A DNA stretch of 64,000 nucleotides from Paulownia fortunei (GCA_019321725.1 CM033107.1:17413445-17477444); one strand, 5' to 3'. Shown: positions 11,625 through 22,375, counted from the first letter of the stretch. Numbers and translations are program-made. The notes: generated from the letters alone by a model not told the origin.

Positions 11625-13375
11625 ATGGACCATCTTCACGAAGCAGGTTCAACTACTCGACCACCACTGTTGGAAGAAACAAATTACTCATACTGGAAGG
11701 CAAAAATACGAGCCTTCATTAAATCTGTGGATGAACGGGATTGGCGTGCTGTTATAACAGGTTAGGAACATCAGGTAATGATAAATGAGCAGAAAGAAGA
11801 GGTTCTTAAGCCAGAATATCAATAGAACATTTGAGGATGAGAAAGTTGCAAATTACAACTCAAAGGCCCTAAATGCAATTTTCAGTGCGGTTGATGTTAA
11901 TCAATTTAAATTGATTGCAACATGTGAGAGTTCAAAAGAAACTTGGGAAATTCTGAAAACTGCCTATGAAGGAACTGTAGCAGTACAAATGTCAAAACTC
12001 CAAATTTTACCCTCAAGATTTGAAGATCTTAGAATGGAAGAGAGTGAGACAATTGCCACCTTCAATGCAAAGCTATGTCAAATTTAGCTCAAGCTCTTGG
12101 AAAAAAGTATTCAGACTATAAACTTGTGCGAAAACCTTAAGGTCCCTACCAGAAAGATTTGCGTACAAGGTCATTGCCATTGAAGAAGCCTGTGATATTG
12201 AAAACATAAAACTAGATGAGTTGATGGGCTTTTTACAAACATTTGAATTGAATCTCAATCACAACAGGAGAAATAAAGGAAAAAGTGTTACTTTCCAAGC
12301 TGAAATTCCAAAATCAACATTTGCATCAGAAGACAATAATGATATGTCAGAATCTTTGGTTCTTGTGATGAAAAATTTTAGGAAATTTCTCAAGATGATG
12401 GATGAAAACTCACACAAGCTAAAGTCTGGTAAGTCTTTCAATTCACAAAAGGATAAAACTAATTTTAATTCTTTTGATGATAGGAAAAATAGAAGAATTC
12501 AATATCGTGAATATGAAGGGTTTGGACATATCCAAGCAGAATGTGCCAATACTCTCAAACGAATGGACAAGTCTTTGACTACTACCTGGAGTGATGAGAA
12601 ATATGAAGAAAGTCAGGAAAATGATCATATGGCATTTAACTCTAAAATGATGAACAATCATCGTGAACATGTTGCAACAAATCAAAGGTATGTTCCAACA
12701 ATTCAATATAATGCAACGTGTCTGACTTCATCTACTCCAACAGGTAAGAATGATGTGTAGATTTTAGATTTAGAAACTAATAGTGATAATGATGAGCCCA
12801 GCATCGAGGAAATTCAGCAAATGTATAACACAATATTTCAAAAGTGGCTTGAGATATGCAAAATCAACAAGTCACTTGAGGAATAAATTGTGTACTAAAC
12901 AATAAAAATGAATCGATGAAAGTAGAAATACTTGAATTTACGAATCTTGTTGCTAAAATGGACCAAAAAACTCACGAAACTGAATAGGAACTACTTCACA
13001 CTCAAAAGATGATGAAGTCGACTCTGGTAAGAAAAAACTAGATAAAATACTTTCCATTGGTAAACCATGCAGTGATCATCACGGGTTGGGATACACTGGT
13101 GAGTCTTCAACTTCAAAAACTATTTTGTAAATGAAACAAAACCTGTTCAACCCATATTTGATAAAAGCAAAAAATATATTTTTCAAAAGCCAAAGTCAAA
13201 AAGGTTTATTCCTATATGTCATTTCTGCAATCTGCTTGGACATATCCGACCAAGATATTTTAGGTTTAAAAAAGCTTTAAGAAATGGTATGCACTTTGAT
13301 TCACCTGCTTCTGCATTATTGCAACAAACTCCTAAGATCAAAATTGACTTGAAAAATGAATCTGAAAGAAGAATT
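11625..13375 (+). pseudogene. SIRE-like gag, broken
   Basis: Capsid-precursor polyprotein of the element. The first ATG in frame is at 11625, and the N-terminal part reads PPLLEETNYSYWKAKIRAF, the typical start of plant Copia Gag. A stop at 11763 and a frameshift move reading to 11785-12087 (ATCESSKETWEILKTAYEGT, the UBN2-type Gag core), then to 12221-12760. The first zinc knuckle at about 12510-12550 reads YREYEGFGHIQAEC: the first two cysteines of CX2CX4HX4C are tyrosines. A charged, coiled-coil-like stretch with stops follows at 12790-13010. A second knuckle near 13220-13260 reads CHFCNLLGHIRPRY, with the last cysteine changed to tyrosine. The three losses are all TGT/TGC to TAT/TAC type changes. 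Not functional. Confidence 0.82.
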
Positions 13376-13379
13376 TAGA

Positions 13380-14864
13380 TTAAAAAGTCAGATCTTAGAT
13401 GTGTTGTTGCAAACATTTCTTTTAAAGCCTGTACTGATGATACTTGATATTTTGATAGATGTTCCAGACATATGACAGGTGACAAGGAAAAATTGAAAGG
13501 TTATCAAATTGTGAATGAATGACATATCATCTTTGGAGATGGTGAAAAAGGGACGTGTACTTGGAAAAGGAGTACTCAATGTTGAAGGACTGTTAAAACT
13601 CAAGAATGTGCTCCATGTAGAAAGTTTGAAAGCAAATCTGATCAGTATTAGCTAACTTTGTGATCACAATCTCTTTGTCAGGTTTAATAAAAATAAATGT
13701 CAGGTATTTGATGAAATTGACAGGTGCGTGTAAATTGGTTCTTGTTTATCTGATAACTGTTATATGTTGCAACAACTCCAGGTATGTTACAACATAAAAG
13801 TTGATGTAACTGATTTATGACACCAAAAATTAAGGTATTTGAATTTCAAAAATCTGACTAAGATTATGAATATAAGAGCTGTGCTAGGAGTACCAAAGCT
13901 GAACAAAAAGAGTCCAAAAGTGTGTGGTGCATGTCAGCTTGGAAAATAAAAGAAGGGTACACACAAAGTGTTATAACACATCAGTACATCACATACTCTA
14001 GAACTTCTCCACATGAACCTCATGAGACCTATACAGGTAGAAAGTTTAGGAGGAAAGAGGTATGTGTTTGTGTGTGTTGATGATTTTTCTAGATTTACTT
14101 GGGTAGATTTTATTAGAGAAAAATCAAATACCTTTCAAGTGTTCAAACAATTGTGCAAAAAATTGGTAAATGAAAAGAATGACAATATTGGTAAGATAGT
14201 TAGAATTTGAAGTGATCATGGTAAGGAATTTAAAAATGCTGTCTTCACCAATTTTTTGTGAAAAATATGAAATTGCACATGACTTTTCGGCTTCAAAAAC
14301 ACCACAACAAAATGGTGTGGTGGAAAGGAAGAACAGAACCCTTCAAGAGATGGTTAGGGTAATGTTGAATTTCAAAAGAGCAGCCATGGCAGAAGCAGTC
14401 AGCACACTACATGTTACACCATCAATATGGTGTATTTAAGGTCAAGTACTAAGAAAACCCTATATGAGATTTGGAAAGATAAAAAGCCTAATATTAGCTA
14501 TTTTCACATCTTTGGTTGTTCATGCTATGTATTGAATAATCGTGAGCAATTAAGAAAATGTGATGTTAAAAGTGATAGAGGATTTTTTCTTGGTTATTCC
14601 TTGAATAGTAGAGCATATCGTGTTTTTAACATGAGATCCCAAACTATTATGGAATTCTCAAATATTGTCATTGATGATTTTCATGTTTCTACAGGACTAA
14701 TAGAAGAAGAGGAAATTCTCAAACTCAGTGAGGAAGAAAAAAGAACTGAACAGAATGACATTCAAGTCACCACTAAGGAGGATGTTGCAGCAATTAGGAA
14801 AGATGTTGCAGCAAATGAAACTGGACTGGGGACAGAAAATGATAACAGTACTGAAATAGTTTAG
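13380..14864 (+). pseudogene. SIRE-like protease and integrase, broken
   Basis: The protease start is visible near 13440-13490 as YFDRCSRHMTGDKEKLKG, where the catalytic D-S-G is replaced by D-R and shifted. GVLNVEGLLKLKNVLHV follows at 13570, as in Copia proteases. The integrase zinc region (CGACQLGK) is near 13930. The core is split over frames: 14013-14210 holds GGKRYVFVCVDDFSRFTW with a catalytic-type aspartate, and 14212-14439 holds ASKTPQQNGVVERKNRTLQE with the catalytic glutamate. 14427-14864 continues with FHIFGCSCYVLN and FFLGYSLNSRAYRVFN. The reading frame changes at least three times and stops interrupt it. Lineage-typical integrase, inactive. Confidence 0.85.
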
Positions 14865-15062
14865 AAGGAACCTTCTATTAGAGTTCAGAAGAACCATCCT
14901 ACTGATCAAATCATTAGTTCGCTCACTGAAGGTATGCGAACAAGGGACACGCTAAAGGTAAGTTACAAAGATATGTGTGTTTCACCTCTTTAATCGAACC
15001 TAAAAGTGAGAAAGAAAAAACAGTTGAGCAATTAAAAGGTTTGGAGGGTCCATATTTTCCTA

Positions 15063-15245
15063 ATAATTTTTTTTTGTGATAATTCAAGTGTCATTGTTAT
15101 TTTTAAAACTCCTATTCAACACTCAAAAATGAAACATTTAGATATTCATCATCATTTTATTAGGGATTTAGTTGAAAAGAAAACTATGGTGATTGACTAT
15201 GTTGCGAGAGAGAAACAATTTGCTAACATATTTACCAAACTTTAG
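15063..15245 (+). pseudogene. C-terminal RNase H remnant
   Basis: One frame reads CDNSSVIVIFKTPIQHSKMK and then HHHFIRDLVEKK and ANIFTKL, the standard end of a Copia polyprotein ('CDN-SAI-ISKNPVQHSRTKHI ... ADIFTKPL'). It lies only about 200 bp after the end of the integrase-side coding sequence. The reverse transcriptase and the first part of RNase H, normally well over 1 kb, have therefore been deleted between about 14990 and 15063. Confidence 0.8.
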
Positions 15246-17437
15246 ATGCATTTCATTTTGATTCCTGATAAAATCTTTAGGAATATGTGTGATCTAACTG
15301 CATGAACATTCAAAAGAAAAAAGGAATTTTTTGCAACCATATTGTTTGCATCTTCATCTATACATGTTGCAACAATTCATTAGTTGTTAGACATATATTA
15401 CATAACATGATAGGAACTGCATTAGTCATTCTGCATTTGCTCTACATGTGCTTTAAATGGTCAAATTTTGAAGCCTTGGTCTACTGAATCTCATTAGAAC
15501 ACAACTGCTTTCTAAATTTTTGATAAACATTTTATCAAATGCTTCTTGATATTGTGCTTATTTGGAGACATTTGATAGAAAAGGCTACTTATCCAATAGT
15601 GTGGAGCTAGCCATGTAAAAATCTATCTTATATTTTATGATTTAAAGAAAATAATTTTTCATGTGAAAAGAGCTACCCTTAGAATAGAGTGAAAGCTACT
15701 GACTGGCTAAATCTAATTCAAAATGTGAGAGATAAGAGCATTTTACACAAAAAAAAGGAAGAAGAAAAGAGAAAGAAAAGAAAAATTGCATGAAATCTCT
15801 CTCTCAAAATATTTGAGGAATTGAATTTGTGGATGTAATCAAAATTTTCTTTTGCAGAAATGGTTGAAGAGATTCTCGACTTTGACACATAAAGATTTGA
15901 TTTTTTAAATATGTGACACGTTTTATTATGTCAAAATTCATGCATTTTGAAATTTCCAATTTTATAGGCATAAATTAGGAATTTGTGTGTGCTTGGAAAT
16001 GCATCATAAGAGAGTTGGATAAGTATAAAAGTAATTTGAAATTATCTGCTGCAACGAATCTGCCCATAGATTTGATTTTTGAAAATTTTCCTAATTTAAT
16101 ATTTGATATGATATTGAATGCAAGCAGAAGTCTGGTTTTATGGAACTTACCAAACCAAGGAGACTATTGAACGTCTCCATAGGAATCAGAGTAGGTTAAA
16201 TAAATTGGGGCTTTGGAAGTTGTTGTGACAAGCGAATACAAAAATCTTAATTTCTTTGGTGTATCTGATTTCATTCACCAGTTGGTCCGCTTTGTTTGTC
16301 GTCTCTTTTATCTTTCAAGCCTTATATCACAGTGAAAATAAGAGAAAACTCCTCATCTGGTCCTAGTCACATACAACAACCATGAGTTGAACTAGATCCA
16401 CCTCTCCCTCTTACGGTGTACAATTCAGTTACGGCAGATCCTAATGTACTCATATCACTCCCATGGCGAGAAGGGGTTGTTGAGGAAGAATCTGTAGACC
16501 ACCTATATGATGGATGAAGGATTGGTGATGATCCTCATATGCTAGAGAAGTACAGACCCAATCCAAGCAATTTCAGGTGTTGTCATAGATATATCACAAA
16601 CTAAAGCAGATATTGCTCAAATTATGCTTCTAAGACCCCCTGAAAATCCACCTGTTGCAACACAAGAACCAACCTGTTGAAATAGAAACTGTGGAAATAC
16701 CCATTTAGCTAATTCCAGAGCTTGAATCATCAAACAAAATAGGAGGACGACATGTGTATCCATCTTGGTTTGAAGGATTTCCACAGCTTATCATATCTTC
16801 TACTGATAATGGTTAAAAAGGGAAGTAGTTCTAATGGTTTCTCATGATCTGTTTGATTATGATATCTGATTTATTCATGCTTATTTTGGTTTTGCTTCTT
16901 TCATTTGAAACCATAAATTTAGGGAGAGTATATGTTGTTGATGATACTCACTTGTCATTATTTTTGGATAATAGTAGCATTATCTTACTATTATAAGTGA
17001 AGATGATGAGGTTGCTTCTCCTTTGATGCTACGAATGAATAAGTGAAATGTTGAAGATGATGATGATTTTAAGGCTGCTTCGCTATAGTTTGGTCAAAAA
17101 AGGGGAGTAGATACTACTGGAACCTGGAACTTCTGTTGCTAGATTTGATATTGCACTAACTGATGACGATAATGCTAATGACTAAATGATTTTTATTTAT
17201 TGGGCATGTATTGAAGTATTTATTTAGTTTTAACTGCTTCCGCTGAATATTTATCTGTTAATATGTTTGATGTGATTTGAAGTCTAGTTTATATTCAGTA
17301 CATTCTATTTTTGGTCTTTTGAAAATCTCTATCTCATCTGCATAGGGGAGTTTTGAACTGTTGCAACAGGCGCGCAACTATTCCAACAAATTTTGATTGG
17401 TTAACAGTTTCTACAGATTTGATATATTTAGGGGGAG
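15246..17437 (+). other. Post-pol region of the SIRE-like element
   Basis: About 2.2 kb between the end of pol and the polypurine tract. SIRE-type elements often have an extra, envelope-like reading frame here. Frames around 15985-16170 and 16350-16800 are open in short pieces but show no recognisable membrane segments or family. Several AAAAAGGGGAGTAG-like purine runs appear towards the 3' end (about 16815, 17094, 17345). Three of the seven TGTTGCAACA palindromes lie here. Confidence 0.45.
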
Positions 17438-17438
17438 T
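17425..17438 (+). other. Polypurine tract
   Basis: The purine run AGGGGGAG immediately precedes the right LTR start TGTTGGG and is the expected priming site for plus-strand DNA. Confidence 0.65.
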
Positions 17439-18328
17439 TGTTGGGTTTGACCAATCAATGCCAAAGGGAGAGATTAAAAAGATCATAATTGATTATGATT
17501 TAATCATAATCAATTATGATTAAATCATAATTAATTATGATTTAATTAGTTGACATTGATTAAAAATTTTGTTACCTTACACAAGAATTAATTGAATTTA
17601 TTGATTTACGTTCTATGAATTAATTGCCTAATTTATCTTGTGCAGAGTTGGTTAGATTGCATTGATGGAAATATTTTATTTACAAAGATAAGTTGGGATC
17701 TTTTTCTGATAAAGAAATGATCTTGATATATCTTGTATTATTCTATGCAATGTATCTATACACTTTTGAAGTAGGAATTTGAACTTTTTGATGTTGCATA
17801 TAAACCCTAAAGATTGAAGAAGCAACCTACGCCTTTGAGAGAAGAAGTGCACGACTTCAAGCTTTGGGAATTGCTCTCGCTTTTATTCACTCTTTGGGAG
17901 AAAAGGGTGAGCCTTTCGGGAGATAGACACAATTTTTCAGGAGAAGAATTTGAAGATCTTCGGGAGAAAGTCGTTGTGCCGTCTAAAGGGATTTCAGCGT
18001 TGAATGGAGTTCAACAGTGTAGACTTAAAAGTTAAGGGGAACTCGCTGAAGCTTCACTAATTGATTTGTTCAAGAACGGCGTCATTAGTAAAGAGGGAGT
18101 TTTCATATTTTGAATAAGTCCCATTATTGTAACTGCAATATGAATTAGTAAAATATTCATTGCATGTGGTAGCCTCGTGCATGTAGAGTATATTTATACT
18201 TGAAGCACATAAAAATTTCGTGTGTCATTTACTTTACTGTTCTTTGCTTGTTGCAACAAACTATACAATTGTTACAATAATTGAATCTGATTAATAAGTA
18301 AAGTTGGTAATATCATAAAAACAGATCT

Positions 18329-18333
<5 letters not shown>
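17439..18333 (+). repeat. Right LTR of the SIRE-like element
   Basis: 895 bp, starting TGTTGGGTTTGACC and ending ATCTAACA. It contains an AT-rich palindromic array near its start (17480-17545), a TATA box at 17799 and one TGTTGCAACA palindrome at 18250. No target-site duplication can be tested because the left LTR has lost its outer end. Confidence 0.88.
17480..17545. repeat. Three tandem AT-rich palindromes inside the LTR
   Basis: AATCATAATTGATTATGATT and close variants occur three times head to tail with a period of about 21 bp. Each unit is nearly self-complementary. The block lies 40 bp inside the right LTR; the matching part of the left LTR is lost. Confidence 0.8.

Positions 18334-18361
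<28 letters not shown>
18333..18361. repeat. AT dinucleotide microsatellite
   Basis: About 13 ATs in a row directly abut the right LTR end. Confidence 0.9.
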
Positions 18362-18363
<2 letters not shown>

Positions 18364-19047
18364 CTCTCACTTAATTTATCATTACAAGTACACAATAGAT
18401 GTAATGATAAAATAATCCACATTCCCATGCTATCTTTGTATTCATCCATCACTTGTCATTCTAACTTTAGAAGCAAAAATGACTTATATTTTTTGTTGAA
18501 TTGATCTTGTAATAATTGTGCGAAATTATGTTAGGTATCGTGTTTTTGTTAGACATGCTAGCTAAAATTTCAAATATTAGCAAACTATAATATGCGCTTA
18601 GGCTTATAAGTTTATCTATATATTATATAGGTAATGTGAATCATATAAATCAAGAAATTTGTTCTAAAATTCTAAAATTCATGCTCCAGCTTTAGCATGA
18701 AATGCATGTAAGAAGGATTGATATCCTTTATGCCTCAGCAATTATAAAAGAAAATAGTCCTAATCCCTCCACAGTCCGCAGTAGTCATACAATATTTGTA
18801 TAACAGTATCATTACATTGCAAGGTGAACAATTTGAAACCTGAATAATGTATCAAGACTACGTTTTCTCACAGCCTAATATTCTTGTACTTATATTAGTA
18901 TTATCAACTCCTCAGAACCCCGCTTGCTGACTGGACATCAAGACCCCGTACAAACTCAGCGAAGGGGTCATTCTAGTCAGATCAGACCCCACCATCTAAC
19001 AGAATACAATATTAGTAAATAAAAAAATTTCCATAGTCTCCACATAT
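18362..19047. other. Downstream flank of ABIL
   Basis: No gene. The part next to 19047 should contain the 3' untranslated region of the minus-strand ABIL gene; a definite poly(A) signal could not be chosen. Confidence 0.4.
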
Positions 19048-21177
19048 TTATGCAAGAATTCTTTTGCCACGCCGAATGAGCGATGTAATGTCATTGTTGT
19101 GCATCAGTTTCCAACTTATCATGCTGCGTTTTAGCTTTTGAGCTTCCTGCTGTTAGTAAAACAACACTTTATGTATCATTGTAATCACAGAGATTGTTAA
19201 GCGATGCCCCTCACTTAACAAACAAGGAATCCCACCTGAAACTGGAAAGTCGATTGCTCGGCTTTTGGTAATATTGATAGGCCATCACGCACTGGCAGCA
19301 CTACGAACAGATTAAAAATGACATAAAGATTAGAGAACAAAGATATATATGCCCTTTCGAAAACATTATTTGGATTGCCAAAGTTTGATATAGAATTTCA
19401 TGTAGTTTTTGTAGTCTCTGATTATGTTACCTGCAGGTGAAAAACCATTCTTTTTCTCCATATCCCTTGTTGAATTCTCAACAAGAGATGGCTTGTAATA
19501 GAATGTGTGTAAAAATAGCGGATCTGTCTCAAATTGACCTTCATTTTCACTCTTAGCCTCAATGCCACCTTTAGTATCCCTGCATCAGTATGATTAGTCT
19601 AGAAAAAGTTACATCCTCTTAATTATCCGATATGTTTTTTTGACAATATCGCGTGTTGGCAATAATATTAATACTCCAAGTTTCGAAGAATTTTTTTTTT
19701 TAATCTTTCAACATAATTAGAGAAAGTACTTGATCTGAGCACCTGGATACAACTTTCGTGGTCGCTGAATCTGATAAAGCTGATAAAAACAAAAGAAGAT
19801 ATCAGAAAACATGTATTTTGGAATAAGAGAAACAAATGATTTTGAGTGAAACGACTAAAAAGACAACAAATTATTACGCGGTTTCACTAAAAAGACAACA
19901 AATTATTACGCGGCAATATATAGCGACAGTGATATCTTGAAAAATCAGCACTCCAGTAAAATCTTGCCAGGGCAAGTTTGTGAGAGTGTTGCTGGCATGT
20001 CACAATCCTCTGTTGACACCACAAAGAATTCGTTAATTTGGCAACTCTTTTCCTTAGAAAATCAAGCAGGTTCTATTTACATTGTCAAAAGACGAAGAAA
20101 CTGAAAATTTGGAAGCTGTGGTTGAGTTGATGAGTGGATTACTGACCAGTTTCAAGATGTCAATCTTATGTTCTGTTTCAGGAATTGAATTGCTTATAGA
20201 AAGACAGGATTCAAGATTAGTTGAGATGCTGCCTAAATGATCAACAACTGTAACAACAGCCCTGGAAATGTACTCCTTCGTCGTTTCCACGACACTGCAT
20301 GCAGAAATCACAAATCCCACATAGATTTCTAAGCAAGTATTGGTGAAATACTGAGCAAATTGCACCATATCTCAACTCCCTATGCAGCATTTTCTCCTTT
20401 TTTATTTCAATCACACATACAGCAATAAACTTAGTGAGCACTTAGTTACCTGTGCACTTGAAGTGGAAAGTCAACAATTGTTGAGATTTCTTGTATTCGG
20501 ATCCGAATTATGACCCAACCCATTATATGTTTTGCACGGTTTTAAGTGGGACAAAAACTGAACTTTAGTTTGCCAAGTGGGGGATTCGGTTTTGTCTCAG
20601 GACGTTGGCCCGAGTTTGTGACAGAGCATATTTCATATTCACAGTGGAAGTGGGGTGTGACAGGATTTATGTGAGAAAAATACTAAAATCTCTGTAATCT
20701 TTTCAATACACTGAATCCATATATTTTTTGTCCAAAGGTTTTTCAATTAAGTTGAACCACGGGAATTGTGTGTTCTTTTAACTTTGTTCTTGATTAATTT
20801 CTGATTTTTTTTCCTCATGTTGTGAGGTTTTGTTTGCAAAAAGAACCAGACACTCAGACTTCTTTTGCTTTAGTGGTTTCAAGTGATGTATTTGAACTAG
20901 ATTGCAGCACAGAAATTAAAAAGTTGAAAAAAAAAAGGGCTTACATTCTTTTGTCTTCTGCCTTGAAGAAAGTTGTTTCACAATAATCAGCAGCATGGTA
21001 AAGCTGAGAGCTTAAGTCCCTCAGCTCCTGCAAGTTATTCACAGGGCCAAATGAGTGCACTATACAAGTAAAAAAAGACAAAGAAAACACTTACAACTAA
21101 TGTAAAAGATGACTGACTTGCAGAGATTTGTCAAACTCTGTTGCGTTATCAACCAAAGAAATATTGGAGTCCTGCAT
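19048..21177 (-). CDS. ABIL: ABI-like (ABIL) subunit of the SCAR/WAVE complex
   Basis: ABIL proteins are plant Abi subunits of the SCAR/WAVE complex, which activates ARP2/3 actin nucleation in the cytoplasm. Eight exons, on the minus strand: 21177-21118, 21027-20945, 20294-20147, 20009-19910, 19779-19743, 19579-19431, 19300-19236, 19149-19048. All introns are GT-AG, and the exons total 744 nt, about 247 codons, without a frameshift. Family marks: QELRDLSSQLYHAADYCE (residues about 20-37), SRAVVTVVDHLGSISTNL (about 58-75), then a helical CQQHSHKLALARF stretch, FYYKPS and PVRDGLSILPK in the middle, and the C-terminal basic tail SLIRRGKRILA. The wording is closest to the ABIL4-like branch as I know it; the branch call is less sure than the family call. 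The ATG at 21177 is chosen because it directly precedes the conserved region and gives phase-0 splicing. Odd points are a duplicated donor in exon 4 and a NAGNAG acceptor before exon 8. Confidence 0.92.
19854..19913. repeat. Direct 28-bp duplication across an ABIL splice donor
   Basis: ACTAAAAAGACAACAAATTA followed by TTACGCGG occurs at 19854-19881 and again at 19886-19913, a period of 32 bp. On the minus strand each copy contains the same CCGC-GTAATA donor, at 19909 (used in the model) and 19877. The copies are identical, so the duplication is recent. Confidence 0.9.
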
Positions 21178-21796
21178 TGATCTCTTATCTGTTTGCTTTG
21201 CAAAACTGAAAAAAACCAACCTTCTTCAGCTCTAACTCTCCCTTATCTATCGTTTTTTGAATTTCTTTGGCTCTTTTTGGTCCATAATAGTATATGTTTG
21301 TAGATGGAGAAGTCGGTGATTGGAGTCTCGTGATTCTTTTAACCTTTTCCTGTGTCTGTTTCCGTTCAAGTGAATATATGGGGACAGAATTCAGAAAGAG
21401 AGAAGCAGCCAAAAACACATTTAACATAGATTCTCTTTGCAGTTTGTGTATTTTCTTCACGTTAGAAGAAACAAGATCGAACATAAATATTTCAGGTGGC
21501 CCGTGATTATGTGTTCTTTTCTTTTCACTAACAATCATTTTGATACAAAAAAGGTATATAGTTCAAATTTTCTCTTTTAATTTTATATTTTATCTACTAT
21601 TTAACATCATAAATGTGTATAAAATATTTAAAAATATTATAAAAGTGTATAATTTTTTTTTAAATATACATTTTGAATCATTTGTGAAGTGAAATATAAT
21701 CAAATTAAAATAAAATATTTAAAGTAAAATACATGAGTTGCCGATTTTGTGTTACCAATTTATTACTGCCTTTTATTATTACTTAATTATGGTAAG
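21178..21796 (-). promoter_or_regulatory. Upstream region of ABIL
   Basis: Only about 0.6 kb separates the ABIL start codon from an LTR that begins at 21797. A moderately GC-containing stretch (21180-21540) next to the ATG is likely promoter plus 5' untranslated region; beyond 21540 the DNA is very AT-rich. No TATA box could be fixed with confidence. Confidence 0.4.
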
Positions 21797-22251
21797 TGTT
21801 AGAAATTGGATTGGGTTTATGACCCTTGACCCAATTGGCATCCATATTTGAGTTGGATTTTATCTCCACAATTTGGGTATGATTGAGTTTTCTAGTTAGA
21901 TTGAGATTCTTTTTTGAGTAGGAATATATATCACTTATCCCCATCTAACATGAGATGAGAGTGAATGAACGGATTCTCCCAAATCTCTCTTCATATTCTC
22001 TCAATTCTTTTTCTCTCAGTGTCTTCCTTAAAGCATCACCATAAACTTCAATAATTTGAGGTGTGTAATTGAGTGAATACTCTAGTAGTTATTTACCACC
22101 AACAAAAAATGTATGTTCATAGTTTGATCAAAAAGAGGCTGGTAGACAAGTTTGATTTGGGATACGTGGATCGACAATCCGCTGTGTATGGTATAATCCA
22201 CTTACATTTATGAATGTGTGATTCATGTCATTGTTGCGTATTTGTTTACTA
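21797..22251 (+). repeat. Copia LTR, plus orientation
   Basis: Starts TGTTAGAAATTGGATTGGG and is followed by a Copia-type primer-binding site (TGATATTAGAGCC at 22252-22264, compare TGGTATCAGAGCC), which fixes the strand and the LTR end. Internal blocks match 2860-3212 and, in reverse, 22376-22604. It lacks about 80 bp around CCACGTGATCCACA that both other copies have. No coding region follows it; the internal part was lost. Confidence 0.82.
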
Positions 22252-22264
22252 TGATATTAGAGCC
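22252..22264 (+). other. Copia primer-binding site
   Basis: TGATATTAGAGCC, two changes from the usual methionine initiator tRNA site TGGTATCAGAGCC, directly after the LTR. Confidence 0.75.
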
Positions 22265-22375
22265 AATAGGGCTTGTTCTCGCTGTTTCATTTGATTGAAT
22301 TTATGGATATATGTATATACTTTAAAAAAAATATTTTTTAGAAAAGTATAAAATATTCATCATAAGTTGATCTTA

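Larger units (their letters stand above)
10880..18333 (+). mobile_element. SIRE-like Copia retrotransposon, internally deleted
   Basis: The element has a truncated left LTR (10880-11554), a primer-binding site, gag with two zinc knuckles, protease, integrase, a small RNase H remnant, a long 3' region, a polypurine tract and a full right LTR (17439-18333). Gag-protease-integrase before RNase H is the Copia order. The long gag with two knuckles and an internal coiled-coil-like stretch, the long post-pol region and the LTR start TGTTGGGTTTGACC fit the SIRE/Maximus group; that lineage call is inference. The two LTRs differ at roughly one base in ten in the parts compared by eye, so the insertion is old. 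Reverse transcriptase and most of RNase H are missing, and the element cannot move by itself. Confidence 0.85.

Noticed and set aside
20054..20368. 104-codon minus-strand open frame
   Set aside because: It is ABIL exon 3 plus read-through into both introns; only 20294-20147 is coding.
21185..21538. 117-codon minus-strand frame directly upstream of ABIL
   Set aside because: It ends 8 bp before the ABIL ATG in another frame and has no homology to ABIL proteins. More likely 5' untranslated or promoter sequence. If transcribed it would be an upstream frame, which RNA data could show.
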